A stretch of 64,000 nt of DNA from Alphaproteobacteria bacterium. Lineage in GTDB: Bacteria; Pseudomonadota; Alphaproteobacteria; JAVJRE01. A program made the position numbers and the translations under genes. The stretch spans positions 239,214-303,213 of the forward strand of contig JAVJRE010000005.1 in assembly GCA_040218575.1 (NCBI GenBank), in the 5' to 3' direction. Below, one piece after another: positions 41,420-49,999 of the stretch; positions within the stretch are counted from its first letter, which is position 1; every line of letters begins with the position of its first letter. A model generated the notes under the pieces. That model made no database searches. It saw nothing but the letters and a program-made list of their open reading frames with translations, and was not told the origin of the DNA.

Positions 41420-42685
41420 ATGAACGACGCCCCGCCGCCGCCTCTGCCGGACCCGGCCGAACTCTCACATTGGCTGATCCGTGAGGGCCTTGCCGGTGCC
41501 ACCGTGCCGGCGCTGCTTGGCGGGCTCGCCGCTCGCCTGACGGACCAGGGCATGCTGTTACTGCGGGTCAGCCTCGGCTCACCGACCCTGCATCCCATCT
41601 GGCGTGGCCATCTCAATGTCTGGCGCCGCGCCACCGGTCTGGCGCCGCAGGACGCCTTTTCCCATGTAGGAGCGGCAGACACCGCGGATTCGGGTCAGGC
41701 CGGCAATCCCTTCGTCTGGATGCTCATGAATGACAAGCGCCATTTGCGCCTCGACCCGATCAAAGATGACCACCCCTTCGATATCGTGCGGCGCCTGGGC
41801 CACGAGGAAGGGGCGACCGACTATGCCGCCTGGTCAGTACCGCTTGGCAATCAGGGCGGCCGCAGCGTGTGGGAAAGCTGGCGCAGCGGCCAGGCCGGCG
41901 CCATGAGCATCTCCTTCGCTACCGACCGGCCCGGCGGCTTTCGCGATGCGGAGATCGGTCTGCTGGACTCATTGCTGCCGACCCTGGCGCTGGGTGTGCG
42001 GGCGGCGGTCGCCAGCACGGTCGCGACCAGCGCGCTTGAAACCTATCTCGGGCCGGACGCGGCGCAGCGCGTGCTCAGCGGCGAAATCATCCGTGGCACC
42101 ACCGACACCATCGATGCCGCCATCTGTTATGCCGATCTCAGTGGATTTACCGCGGTGTCCGACACCCTGTCGGCGGAAGATCTGGTCACAACCATCAACG
42201 CCTATATGGATTGCATGGCGCTGCCCTTTACATCGCGCGGCGGCGAAGTGCTGAAGTTTACAGGCGACGGTATGCTGGCCAGCTTTCAACTGGCCGACCG
42301 CGATCATGCCGATGTCTGCCGCACGGCGCTGGATGCGGTGGAGGACGCGCAGGATCGTGTGCTGGCCCTCAATGCCAAACGCATGGAGCGTGGTCAGGAC
42401 ATCATGGGACTGGACATGGCCTTGCACCTGGGCGAGGTGCGCTATGGCAATGTGGGTGCGGCCGACCGTCTGGACTTCACAGTCATCGGCCCGACGGTCA
42501 ATGAAGCCTCCCGTATTGAGGCGCTGAGCGGTACGCTCGATTACCCCGTCCTCATCAGCGAGACCTTTGCCCGCGCGGCGCTCCATTGCGGCGCCCGCCT
42601 GTCGGAAATCGGCCGGGTGCGCCTGCGCGGTGTGCGCACACCGCGTCTGCTGTTCACGCTGAAGCGCTACCGCGACACCGCCTGA
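41420..42685 (+). CDS. Class III adenylate/guanylate cyclase
   Basis: 421 residues from ATG 41420. The C-terminal catalytic domain (about 230-410) has the metal aspartates in AAICYADLSGFTAVSD and LKFTGDGMLASF, and the DFTVIGPTVNEASRIEAL segment with the transition-state Asn/Arg. Membrane segments are absent, so it is soluble. The N-terminal about 220 residues (with PIWRGHLNVWRRATGL and YAAWSVPLG) resemble the sensory part found in several alphaproteobacterial cyclases of this architecture. The ligand is unknown. It should make cAMP or cGMP. The 3' end overlaps the convergent esterase gene by 19 bases. Confidence 0.92.
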   Translation: MNDAPPPPLPDPAELSHWLIREGLAGATVPALLGGLAARLTDQGMLLLRVSLGSPTLHPIWRGHLNVWRRATGLAPQDAFSHVGAADTADSGQAGNPFVWMLMNDKRHLRLDPIKDDHPFDIVRRLGHEEGATDYAAWSVPLGNQGGRSVWESWRSGQAGAMSISFATDRPGGFRDAEIGLLDSLLPTLALGVRAAVASTVATSALETYLGPDAAQRVLSGEIIRGTTDTIDAAICYADLSGFTAVSDTLSAEDLVTTINAYMDCMALPFTSRGGEVLKFTGDGMLASFQLADRDHADVCRTALDAVEDAQDRVLALNAKRMERGQDIMGLDMALHLGEVRYGNVGAADRLDFTVIGPTVNEASRIEALSGTLDYPVLISETFARAALHCGARLSEIGRVRLRGVRTPRLLFTLKRYRDTA

Positions 42686-43338
42686 GCAGCCAGCGCCACG
42701 GCCGCGAAGCGTCCGGCCGCGGCGATGCCCTCCTCATCCATCACATGGCCAAGGGTGGCGATCCGCCGCGCCGTGACCGGCACATCCAGCGCCGTCAGCG
42801 CCGCCTCCGTCTCCGCCAGTCGCGACACGGCCACAGCACGATCCAGGTCGCCGTGCAGCGCCAGCACCGGCGGTCGCGTCGCCACATCCTGCGCAATCCG
42901 TGTGTCATCCAGAAGCTTGCCGGAAAAGGACACCAGCGCCGCCGGCGTCACGCTCCGGCGCAGGCCGAACTCCAGCGTCAGAATCGCTCCCTGACTGAAG
43001 CCCATCACCACCAGCCGGTGGCCAGACAGGCCGAGCGCCTTGAGCCAGCCGTCGGCCCGCTGGTTCAATAGCGCCAGGGTCGTCGCCACCGCCGCCGGTC
43101 GCTCGTCCGCCGCCCGCCGGCCGACCGGCCACCACTGCCGGCCGATAGGCCATGTGGGGCACGGGTCGAAGCCGTTGACGGCGATAAACCTGGCCTCGGG
43201 AAGATGCCGCGCCAGGGCCGGCGCGTGGCTCGCCATCTCCGCTGCTGTATGGCCATAGCCGTGCAGCAACAGCACCAGTGCGGCCGGCGCGCCGCCGCCT
43301 GCCGGGCCGAAACAGATGTCATCGGGCTCCGCAATCAT
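42667..43338 (-). CDS. Phospholipase/carboxylesterase-family alpha/beta hydrolase, copy 2
   Basis: 223 residues. The alpha/beta-hydrolase fold of the carboxylesterase 2 / acyl-protein-thioesterase-like family is shown by LVLLLHGYGHTAAEM (oxyanion region), the nucleophile elbow VVMGFSQGAILTL, an Asp in LALHGDLDRAVAV, and the catalytic His in LGHVMDEEG. It is ATGA-coupled to a paralogue upstream (43335-44003) with the same motifs, a tandem duplication. Substrate unknown; small esters are likely. Confidence 0.9.
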   Translation of the reverse strand: MIAEPDDICFGPAGGGAPAALVLLLHGYGHTAAEMASHAPALARHLPEARFIAVNGFDPCPTWPIGRQWWPVGRRAADERPAAVATTLALLNQRADGWLKALGLSGHRLVVMGFSQGAILTLEFGLRRSVTPAALVSFSGKLLDDTRIAQDVATRPPVLALHGDLDRAVAVSRLAETEAALTALDVPVTARRIATLGHVMDEEGIAAAGRFAAVALAAQAVSR

Positions 43339-44003
43339 GCGTCGGAGAGGGCGAATGCGTGACGCAGGAACCGGCGCGCCTGGTCCAGACCCGCCCCGTC
43401 AATACCATGGCCGAGACCGGGCCGCCGGACCGCCTGCACCGCCACCCCCACGTCCTTGAGGGAGCGTTCGGCCAGGTCCAGAGCGGCCACCGGAATCACC
43501 TCGTCCGCCGCCCCATGGATCAGCAGCATCGGCGGCCGGGTGCGGATTTCGGCGGCCAGACGGCCGGGCGCCGGGAGCAGGCCGGAGAAGCCCACAACAC
43601 CGGCCAGTAGTGACGGCCGGCGCACGGCCACATGCATGGCCAGCATGGCACCCTGGCTGAAGCCAACCAGGGCCAGGGCCGACGGCAATAGCCCGAAACG
43701 CGCCAGCACCCGGTCCAGCCAGCGATCGATCACCGGCGCTACGCCATCGGTCCCGCGATCGAATTCCGCCGGCGTTCGTTCGGCCAGACCAAACCACTGG
43801 CGGCCGAAGCCGGCCGCTTCACAGGGCTCCGGCCCGTGCGGCGAAAGAAATGCCGTGCCCGGCAGGGCATCGGTCAATTCATCCGCAAGGGCAATCAGAT
43901 CTTCGCCATCGGCGCCATAGCCGTGCAGCAGAACCACGACGCGGCTGACCGCGCCCTGCGGCAGGCGCTCAGGCCCATCCAGTCGTATGGATGACGTGCT
44001 CAT
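43335..44003 (-). CDS. Phospholipase/carboxylesterase-family alpha/beta hydrolase, copy 1
   Basis: 222 residues from ATG 44003, whose first bases overlap the stop of the DNA glycosylase gene. The elements match the copy downstream: VVVLLHGYGADGEDL, the nucleophile elbow LALVGFSQGAMLAMH, the acid residue in MLLIHGAADEVIPV, and the His in GLGHGIDGAGL. The GPEPCEAAGFGRQWFGLAERT lid segment is characteristic of the family. The two copies are clearly related but have diverged in the lid, suggesting different ester substrates. Confidence 0.9.
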   Translation of the reverse strand: MSTSSIRLDGPERLPQGAVSRVVVLLHGYGADGEDLIALADELTDALPGTAFLSPHGPEPCEAAGFGRQWFGLAERTPAEFDRGTDGVAPVIDRWLDRVLARFGLLPSALALVGFSQGAMLAMHVAVRRPSLLAGVVGFSGLLPAPGRLAAEIRTRPPMLLIHGAADEVIPVAALDLAERSLKDVGVAVQAVRRPGLGHGIDGAGLDQARRFLRHAFALSDA

Positions 44004-44692
44004 GATCTCTCCCACTGTCCCTTGCCATAGGTATGCCACATGAGGCGGGCGGCGGCGCTGCGCCACGGTCGCCAGCGCTCGCCCAGATGGCGGGTCGCCG
44101 CCGCGTCCGGCCGGCTGGACAGCCCCAGCACCCGGGCGACCCCATCCTGCACCGCCAGATCGTCGGCCGGCCAGATGTCGGGGCGGCCGAGCGCAAACAG
44201 CAGATAGACTTCTGCACTCCAGCGGCCAATCCCTTTGAGCGCCATGAGCCTGGCCTGGGCGTCTCCATCGCTCATGCGCGCAAGGCCTTGCAGGTTGAGG
44301 CGGCCGTCGGCGATCTCCGTGGCCAGTCCCAGCACATAGTCAGCCTTCTGCCGACTGAGCCCGATGGCGCGCAGCCTGTCCTCACCCAGGTCAAGGACGG
44401 CGCCGGGCGTCAGTGGCCGCGCCGCCCGCAGCAAGCGGGCCCGCAGCGCCGTTGCGGAGGCCAGCGACACCTGCTGGCCGAGGATGATCGACACCAGCGC
44501 CGGAAAACCAGTGCCGCGCCAGCGCAGGGGCGGCGGACCAAGCGCCTGTAGGGCAACCCTCAACGGGCGATCATCCGCCGCCAGTGCGGCCAGCGCCCGG
44601 GCCAGAATTGCCCGGCTGCGGATGGCCGTGCCGGGGGTCAGATCAGGACATGGCGTGGCGCCGGCTGCGGTCGTCTCGGCCTTGCTGTGCAT
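44000..44692 (-). CDS. DNA-3-methyladenine glycosylase (AlkA/HhH-GPD family)
   Basis: 230 residues from ATG 44692 (ATG 44701 adds three). It removes alkylated purines during base-excision repair. The helix-hairpin-helix GPD signature is LMALKGIGRWSAEVYLLFAL followed by IWPADDLAVQDG, containing the catalytic Asp. FPALVSIILGQQVSLASATAL is the conserved N-terminal element. It is divergent from gluQRS with only about 20 bases between starts, so the two promoters must overlap. The two esterase genes follow in the same operon. Confidence 0.93.
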   Translation of the reverse strand: MHSKAETTAAGATPCPDLTPGTAIRSRAILARALAALAADDRPLRVALQALGPPPLRWRGTGFPALVSIILGQQVSLASATALRARLLRAARPLTPGAVLDLGEDRLRAIGLSRQKADYVLGLATEIADGRLNLQGLARMSDGDAQARLMALKGIGRWSAEVYLLFALGRPDIWPADDLAVQDGVARVLGLSSRPDAAATRHLGERWRPWRSAAARLMWHTYGKGQWERS

Positions 44693-44713
44693 CTCTGGCA
44701 TACTACCCCACCG

Positions 44714-45652
44714 ATGCCCGTCACGCCCGTCATCACCCGCTTCGCCCCCAGCCCCACCGGCGCGCTGCATCTGGGTCATGCCTATGCCGCCCTGGTGGCC
44801 TGGCGCGCCGCGCGACAGGCGGGTGGTCGTTTTCTGGTGCGCCTGGAAGATATTGACGGACCTCGCATGCGGCCGGCCTATGTGCAGGCCATTCTCGACG
44901 ACCTCACATGGCTCGGCCTGCCATGGGATGGGGAGGTTCTGCGCCAGTCGACACGCATGGCGGCATACAAGGCGGCGCTCGATCGGCTCGCCGGTATGGA
45001 TCTGCTCTATCCCTGTTTCTGCACCCGCGCGGAAATCCGGGCGGAGATCGACCGCGCCGGCAGCGCGCCCCATCCGGCCGCTGGCCGCGAAGGAAGCGCC
45101 GGAGACGGCTCTGGCGATGGTATGACACCGCCCTATCCCGGCACATGCCGCGCCCTTGCCGCCAGCGAGCGGGCAGCCCGCCTGGCCGCCGGCGAACCCC
45201 ACGCTCTGCGCCTTCCTATGGACCAGGCCCTGGCAAAAGCCGGGCCGCATCTGGTCTGGCACGATCGCCGCCGGGGCGAGCAAGTGGCCGACCCCGCCCC
45301 CTTCGGCGATATCGTCCTGGCGCGCAAGGACATCCCCGCCAGCTACCATCTGGCGGTAACGGTGGATGACGCGGCGCAGGGGATCACCTTGGTGACGCGC
45401 GGCGAGGACCTGTTCGCCGCCAGCCACATCCACCGTCTGCTGCAGGCGCTGCTCGGCCTGCCGGTACCTGACTATCTGCACCATCCGCTGGTGGTGGACG
45501 GCCGCGGCAAGCGGCTGGCCAAGCGCGACGACGCCCGCTCGCTCGCTGCCCTGCGAGCCCGGAACATGACGGCGCAGCACATCAAGACCCTGCTGGAGGA
45601 TGGGGAAGCCCGCTGTGCCGCCGGCCTGGCGACGGCTATACAGGGGCCATGA
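44714..45652 (+). CDS. gluQ: Glutamyl-Q tRNA(Asp) synthetase
   Basis: 312 residues from ATG 44714. It attaches glutamate to queuosine in tRNA(Asp), not to a tRNA 3' end. The class I signature is RFAPSPTGALHLGHAYAALV and the second signature is KRLAKRDDA. The zinc ligands typical of GluQ-RS are CFC in LYPCFCTRAEI and the later Tyr/Cys in YPGTCR. The anticodon-binding domain of GluRS is missing, as expected. It overlaps the HIG1 gene by four bases. Confidence 0.96.
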   Translation: MPVTPVITRFAPSPTGALHLGHAYAALVAWRAARQAGGRFLVRLEDIDGPRMRPAYVQAILDDLTWLGLPWDGEVLRQSTRMAAYKAALDRLAGMDLLYPCFCTRAEIRAEIDRAGSAPHPAAGREGSAGDGSGDGMTPPYPGTCRALAASERAARLAAGEPHALRLPMDQALAKAGPHLVWHDRRRGEQVADPAPFGDIVLARKDIPASYHLAVTVDDAAQGITLVTRGEDLFAASHIHRLLQALLGLPVPDYLHHPLVVDGRGKRLAKRDDARSLAALRARNMTAQHIKTLLEDGEARCAAGLATAIQGP

Positions 45653-45843
45653 GCGGCTTTCTCACTATCGCGCTCGTGGTGGCGATGGCGGCCACGGTGG
45701 CGTCACTGCTGTTTGGCGTTTTCACCATGACGCGGCGCGGCGGTCTCTCCGCGCGGCACGGCAATCGGGCCATGCAGTTTCGTGTGGGCTTTCAGCTCGC
45801 CGCCATCATCCTTCTGGGGCTGCTGTTTCTGCTGGGTCGTTAG
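45649..45843 (+). CDS. HIG1-domain (twin transmembrane) protein
   Basis: 64 residues with two hydrophobic helices (FLTIALVVAMAATVASLLFGVFTM and VGFQLAAIILLGLLFLLG). The connecting HGNRAMQFRVGFQ carries the N-R-x-M-x-x-R pattern of the HIG1 family. Such proteins are linked to respiratory complexes in mitochondria and alphaproteobacteria. The bacterial role is not established. It precedes the cobalamin adenosyltransferase and the electron-transfer flavoprotein genes, an order that recurs in alphaproteobacteria. Confidence 0.88.
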   Translation: MSGFLTIALVVAMAATVASLLFGVFTMTRRGGLSARHGNRAMQFRVGFQLAAIILLGLLFLLGR

Positions 45844-45851
45844 GAGCGCTG

Positions 45852-46436
45852 ATGGTCAGACTGGATCGTATCTATACCCGCGGCGGCGACGGTGGCGAGA
45901 CCGGCCTGGTGGACGGCAGCCGGGTCGCCAAGGATGATCTGCGCCTCATCGCCATGGGCGCCGTGGACGAGCTGAATGCGGCCATCGGTGTAGCTCGCTG
46001 CCAGATGACAGCCGCCGGCGCCGATGACGACCATATGCTTGGCCGTATCCAGAACGATCTGTTCGATCTGGGCGCCGATCTGGCGACACCGCAGAGCGGG
46101 CGCAGGAACGAAGGGGCCCTGCGCGTCACACCGGATCAGGTGACCCGGCTGGAGCGGGAAATCGACGCCATGACCGAATCCCTGAAGCCGCTCACCAGCT
46201 TCATCCTGCCCGGCGGCGCACCGGCCGCGGCGGCGCTGCACATGGCCCGCACCATAACCCGGCGGGCAGAGCAGACGGTTGTGACGCTCGCCCGCCGCGA
46301 CACCGTCAATAGCGCAGCCCGCCACTACCTCAACCGGCTGTCGGACCATCTGTTCGTTCTGGCCCGTGTCCTGAACGATCACGGTGCGGCTGACGTGCTG
46401 TGGCAGCCCGGCGCCACCCGCGATACCAACGGCTGA
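45852..46436 (+). CDS. ATP:cob(I)alamin adenosyltransferase (PduO type)
   Basis: 194 residues from ATG 45852. It makes adenosylcobalamin, the coenzyme form needed by class II ribonucleotide reductase and mutases. The ATP-binding N-terminus is RIYTRGGDGGETGLVDG, followed by MGAVDELNAAIGVAR, LTSFILPGGAPAAAALHMAR, and the C-terminal SDHLFVLARVLN. All match the PduO/MMAB family, which acts as a trimer. Together with the btu operon and the B12-dependent reductase in the same window it completes an import-activate-use chain for B12. Confidence 0.95.
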   Translation: MVRLDRIYTRGGDGGETGLVDGSRVAKDDLRLIAMGAVDELNAAIGVARCQMTAAGADDDHMLGRIQNDLFDLGADLATPQSGRRNEGALRVTPDQVTRLEREIDAMTESLKPLTSFILPGGAPAAAALHMARTITRRAEQTVVTLARRDTVNSAARHYLNRLSDHLFVLARVLNDHGAADVLWQPGATRDTNG

Positions 46437-46449
46437 CCAGGCGATCCCG

Positions 46450-47202
46450 GTGAAGATCCTGGTCGCCGTCAAGCACGCGGTGGAGTATCGCCACACCTTG
46501 CGCATCAGCGTCACCGGCGGCGGTGGCGAGCAGGCCCATCTGGAACGCGCCATCAATCCCTATGACGAGGTGGCGCTGGAAATGGCGCTGCAACTGCGCG
46601 AACGCGGCCGCGCCGGCTCCGTCACCACCCTCACCATCGGCCAGCCGGATGCGCTCGACACCTGTTATACGGCGCTGGCCATGGGGGCGGATCGCGCCAT
46701 TCATGTGCCGGGCCCGGCGGAACTGTCGCCACTGGCCGTCGCCCGCCTGCTGCGCCAGGCGGCACAACAGGAAACCCCCGACCTGATACTGACCGGCCGT
46801 CAGTCCGCCACCGGCGACCACGGGCAGACCGGCGCCATGCTGGCTGCCCTGCTCGACTGGCCCCAGGCGACGGCGGCCACCTCCATCCTCGTCCGGCCCG
46901 ACCGTCTGCGCGTCACCCGCCGCATAGAACACGGCACCGAACTGCTGGAGCTGGTGCCGCCAGCGGTCATCACCTGCGACGTGCTGATGGCGACGCCGCG
47001 TTATGTGACGGCGCCGCACTACAACAAGGCGCGGCAGATGCCGGTCGAGACCCTTGACCTGGATGTGGACGCGGCTGCGCTGGCTGCCGGCGTTGTGCCG
47101 GAGGACGCATTCGCGCCACCAGGCCGGCCGCCGGCGCGGACCACCCGCGATCCCGCCGAGCTGGTGCGCTGGCTGCGCGACTCCACAACCGTGCTGGATT
47201 GA
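46450..47202 (+). CDS. etfB: Electron transfer flavoprotein, beta subunit
   Basis: 250 residues from GTG 46450 (VKILVAVKHAVEYRHTLRI). The family pattern is complete: NPYDEVALEMALQLRERG and GADRAIHVPGPAELSPLAVA. The signature loop LILTGRQSATGDHGQTGAMLAALL binds AMP. The protein pairs with EtfA, encoded five bases downstream, to carry electrons from acyl-CoA dehydrogenases to the quinone pool through ETF-QO. Confidence 0.96.
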   Translation: MKILVAVKHAVEYRHTLRISVTGGGGEQAHLERAINPYDEVALEMALQLRERGRAGSVTTLTIGQPDALDTCYTALAMGADRAIHVPGPAELSPLAVARLLRQAAQQETPDLILTGRQSATGDHGQTGAMLAALLDWPQATAATSILVRPDRLRVTRRIEHGTELLELVPPAVITCDVLMATPRYVTAPHYNKARQMPVETLDLDVDAAALAAGVVPEDAFAPPGRPPARTTRDPAELVRWLRDSTTVLD

Positions 47203-47206
47203 GGCC

Positions 47207-48220
47207 GTGACCGTTCTGGTTCTCGCCGAGCACGACGATGGCGTCATCAGCCGGCCCAGCCGCTCGACGATCACTGCCGCCCGGGCCATCGCCGACGCCG
47301 CAGCGACGACGGTGACTGTTCTGGTCCCGGGGTTTCGCGCCGGCGATGCGGTGGCCATGGCGCGCCGTCTGACCGGCGTTGACCGGGTGAACCGCTTTGG
47401 CGATGACGGCGCCGCCAACGGCAGCGACAGCGGGACAACCGGCGGAACGGCCGGCGGAACGGGTGACTCCTGGCGGCTGGCCGGCCCGCTGGCGGCCTTG
47501 CTGGCACGCGAGAGTTCTCGCTACAGCCATGTGCTGGCGCCGGCCACCAGCCTTGGTCAGGATGTTCTGCCGCGCCTTGCCGGCCTGCTCGAGCGCCCCA
47601 TGGTCAGCGACATTGTTCAGGTGCGCGGCGCTCACCGCTTCGTCCGGCCGGAGCGGTCCGGCCAGATGCTGGTGCCGTGCCGCACGGCAGCCGTGCCGGT
47701 CATTGCCACCGTGCGGTCAATCGCCTTCGATCCGACGGCCGAACTGCCGGCATCATCAGCCAGCGCACCGGTGGAAGCCATTCAACCGCCGCCGCCTGAT
47801 CACCGCGCCCGTCTCATCTCCCGCGCCCGCCCGGCCGCGGCCAGGAGCGATCTGACCCAGGCCCGCGCCATTGTCGCCGGTGGGCGCGGCTTCCGCTCGG
47901 CCGATGACTGGGCCCTGCTGCAGGGTCTGGCCGAAGCTCTGGGCGCCGAGGTCGGCGCCAGCCGCACCGCCATAGACGGCGGTCTGGCGCCATTGTCGGC
48001 GCTGGTCGGACAAAGCGGCGCCAGGGTCGCACCGGAGCTGTATGTGGCCGTCGCCATCTCCGGCGCGGTGCATCATGTGGACGGCATGAAGGGCAGCAAA
48101 GTGGTGGTCGCCATCAATCGCGATCCCATGGCGCCCATCCTGCGCCAGGCCGACTTCGCCCTGCTCGGCGATTATCAGGACCTCCTGCCGCGGCTGGTGG
48201 CGGCCCTGCAATCCGACTAG
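47207..48220 (+). CDS. etfA: Electron transfer flavoprotein, alpha subunit
   Basis: 337 residues from GTG 47207. The C-terminal FAD domain is intact: AIVAGGRGFRSADDWALLQGLAEAL, LGAEVGASRTAIDGG, LVGQSGARVAPELYVAVAISG, and MKGSKVVVAINRD. The N-terminal domain contains an unusual Gly/Ser/Thr-rich insertion (GANGSDSGTTGGTAGGTGDS-like, about residues 68-90) where family members have a short loop. The FAD loop has HHVDGM where QHLAGM is usual. Both are tolerated positions, so function is expected to be normal. Confidence 0.95.
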   Translation: MTVLVLAEHDDGVISRPSRSTITAARAIADAAATTVTVLVPGFRAGDAVAMARRLTGVDRVNRFGDDGAANGSDSGTTGGTAGGTGDSWRLAGPLAALLARESSRYSHVLAPATSLGQDVLPRLAGLLERPMVSDIVQVRGAHRFVRPERSGQMLVPCRTAAVPVIATVRSIAFDPTAELPASSASAPVEAIQPPPPDHRARLISRARPAAARSDLTQARAIVAGGRGFRSADDWALLQGLAEALGAEVGASRTAIDGGLAPLSALVGQSGARVAPELYVAVAISGAVHHVDGMKGSKVVVAINRDPMAPILRQADFALLGDYQDLLPRLVAALQSD

Positions 48221-48251
48221 CCTGCACAGGGTGAACCGGCAGGAGGGTTGC

Positions 48252-49142
48252 ATGGCGGATACGGCACAAGTCATCGGGCAGGTCGGGGTCATCGGCGCCG
48301 GCGAGATGGGCCATGGCATCGCCCATGTCTGCGCGCTGGGCGGCCACCCGGTGCTCATCACCGACAGCAGCCGGGAGGTTCTGGCCCGGGCCAGTGATCG
48401 CATCCGGCATAATCTGGACCGTCAGGTGGCGGCCGGACGCATTGACGCCGCCGCCCGCGACGCGGCGCTGCGTCGCGTCACCACTGTCCCGACTCTAAAG
48501 GGCCTGGCCGACTGCGACCTGGTTATCGAGGCGGTGATCGAGGACGAGGCGGTCAAGCGCCAAGTCTATAAGGAACTGTGCGCCCATCTGAAGCCGGACG
48601 GACTGCTGGCCACCAACACCTCGTCCATCTCCATCACCCGGCTGGGCGCGGCCACCGACCGGCCGGGCCAGTTCATGGGCGTGCATTTCATGAAGCCGGC
48701 GCCGGTCATGCAACTGGTGGAGCTGATTCGTGGCATCGCCACCACCGACGATACCTTCGACCGTGTCGCCCGACTGATCCGCGACCTGGGCAAGACAGCA
48801 GCGGTGTCGGAGGATTTTCCCGCCTTCATCGTCAACCGCATCCTGCTGCCCATGCTCAACGAGGCGATCTACGCCCTCTATGAGGGCGTAGGCAGCGTCG
48901 AAGCCATAGACACCGCCATGAAGCTGGGCGCCAACCACCCCATGGGGCCGCTGGAGCTGGCCGACTTCATCGGGCTGGATACCTGCCTCGCCGTCATGCA
49001 GGTGCTGTATGAGGGCCTGGCCGACACCAAGTACCGGCCGTGCCCGCTGTTGGTGAAGTATGTGGACGCCGGCTGGCTCGGCAAGAAAACCGGCCGCGGC
49101 TTCTATGACTATACCGGCGACACCCCGGTGCCGACACGGTAG
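48252..49142 (+). CDS. 3-hydroxybutyryl-CoA dehydrogenase
   Basis: 296 residues from ATG 48252 with GGAGG at 48241-48245. The NAD-binding Rossmann domain starts VGVIGAGEMGHGIAHVCALGG. The catalytic region has NTSSISITRLGAATDRPGQF, then HFMKPAPVMQLVELIRG with the active-site His, and the helical C-terminal domain with NRILLPMLNEAIYALYEG. It reversibly oxidises (S)-3-hydroxyacyl-CoA. It lies downstream of etfBA, as is common in alphaproteobacteria, suggesting a shared role in fatty-acid or butyrate-type metabolism. Confidence 0.95.
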   Translation: MADTAQVIGQVGVIGAGEMGHGIAHVCALGGHPVLITDSSREVLARASDRIRHNLDRQVAAGRIDAAARDAALRRVTTVPTLKGLADCDLVIEAVIEDEAVKRQVYKELCAHLKPDGLLATNTSSISITRLGAATDRPGQFMGVHFMKPAPVMQLVELIRGIATTDDTFDRVARLIRDLGKTAAVSEDFPAFIVNRILLPMLNEAIYALYEGVGSVEAIDTAMKLGANHPMGPLELADFIGLDTCLAVMQVLYEGLADTKYRPCPLLVKYVDAGWLGKKTGRGFYDYTGDTPVPTR

Positions 49143-49159
49143 GGGCAACCGAAACCTGC

Positions 49160-49396
49160 ATGCCGTTTTCCGCTGAAGACCGGCAGCGCATCCTGGCCGT
49201 CCCGCTGTGCGGGCCCAGGACGGCGGACTATCTCGAACAGATCGGCTATGCCCGGTTCGCCGACCTGGCCAGCGCCGACGCGCGTGACCTGCGTCTCAGG
49301 ATCAATGCATGGCTGGGCCGGCCCCACATCAACGCCATGGGTGTCCGTGCGTTCGACAATCTGATTGAGGCCGCCAGGCGGACTTCTTCCCGCTAG
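49160..49396 (+). CDS. Small helix-hairpin-helix protein (Cdd1/mitomycin-resistance-like)
   Basis: 78 residues. The start region ILAVPLCGPRTADYLEQIGYARFADLASAD reads as the helix-hairpin-helix motif of the Cdd1-like (PF11731) family, which occurs beside metabolic or DNA-related genes and has no proven function. The remainder is helical. It follows the dehydrogenase by 17 bases and ends a few bases from the convergent tlpA-like gene. Confidence 0.75.
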   Translation: MPFSAEDRQRILAVPLCGPRTADYLEQIGYARFADLASADARDLRLRINAWLGRPHINAMGVRAFDNLIEAARRTSSR

Positions 49397-49399
49397 GGA

Positions 49400-49981
49400 C
49401 TACCCCTTGGCCGCGTACCAGCGCAGCAGCCTGAGGGCGTCGGCCGAATCCCACTCCGCCGGGCCGATCAGGCGGCCGGCCTCGCGACCGTCGCGGTCGA
49501 TCACCACGGTGGTCGGCATATTCCATACGCCAAACGCCGAATAGACCCCGGAGTCCGGGTCCATATAGATCGGCAGGTTGGCGATGGCGCGCTCGTCATA
49601 GAATGGCCGGATAACCTCCAGCCCCCGGGCGTCAATAGACAGGGCCAGCACGGTGATGTCCTCCTCCGCCACCGCTGCCGCCAGCCGGTCGAGCGACGGC
49701 ATCTCACGGCGGCACGGCCCGCACCACGTGGCCCAGAAGTTGAGCAGCACCACCTGGCCCTTGAAATCCGCCAGCCTGACCGCATTGCCCGCGCCGTCGA
49801 GAAAGGCGATATCAGGCGCCGGGCGGACGGAATCCGCCGGCTCGAACGTGCTAACATGGCCGGCAATGGGTGGTTGACCGCCGGTGCCGGGCGCGGCGGG
49901 CCACAGGGCCCAGACGACAATACCGGCGGCGGCCACCACGGCCGCACCAAGAGCAACAAACCGTAATCGTTTCCCGGGCAT
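49400..49981 (-). CDS. TlpA/ResA-like thiol-disulfide oxidoreductase
   Basis: 193 residues. An N-terminal membrane anchor ([20 protein letters not shown]) is followed by a periplasmic thioredoxin fold. The active-site WCGPC is in [19 protein letters not shown], and the cis-Pro loop is [11 protein letters not shown]. It reduces or isomerises disulfides in the periplasm, typically for cytochrome c maturation or copper-site assembly; the partner is not shown here. Divergent from argH with 18 bases between starts. Confidence 0.93.
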   Translation of the reverse strand: MPGKRLRFVALGAAVVAAAGIVVWALWPAAPGTGGQPPIAGHVSTFEPADSVRPAPDIAFLDGAGNAVRLADFKGQVVLLNFWATWCGPCRREMPSLDRLAAAVAEEDITVLALSIDARGLEVIRPFYDERAIANLPIYMDPDSGVYSAFGVWNMPTTVVIDRDGREAGRLIGPAEWDSADALRLLRWYAAKG

Positions 49982-49999
49982 CAGCAGGACCTTCCGATC

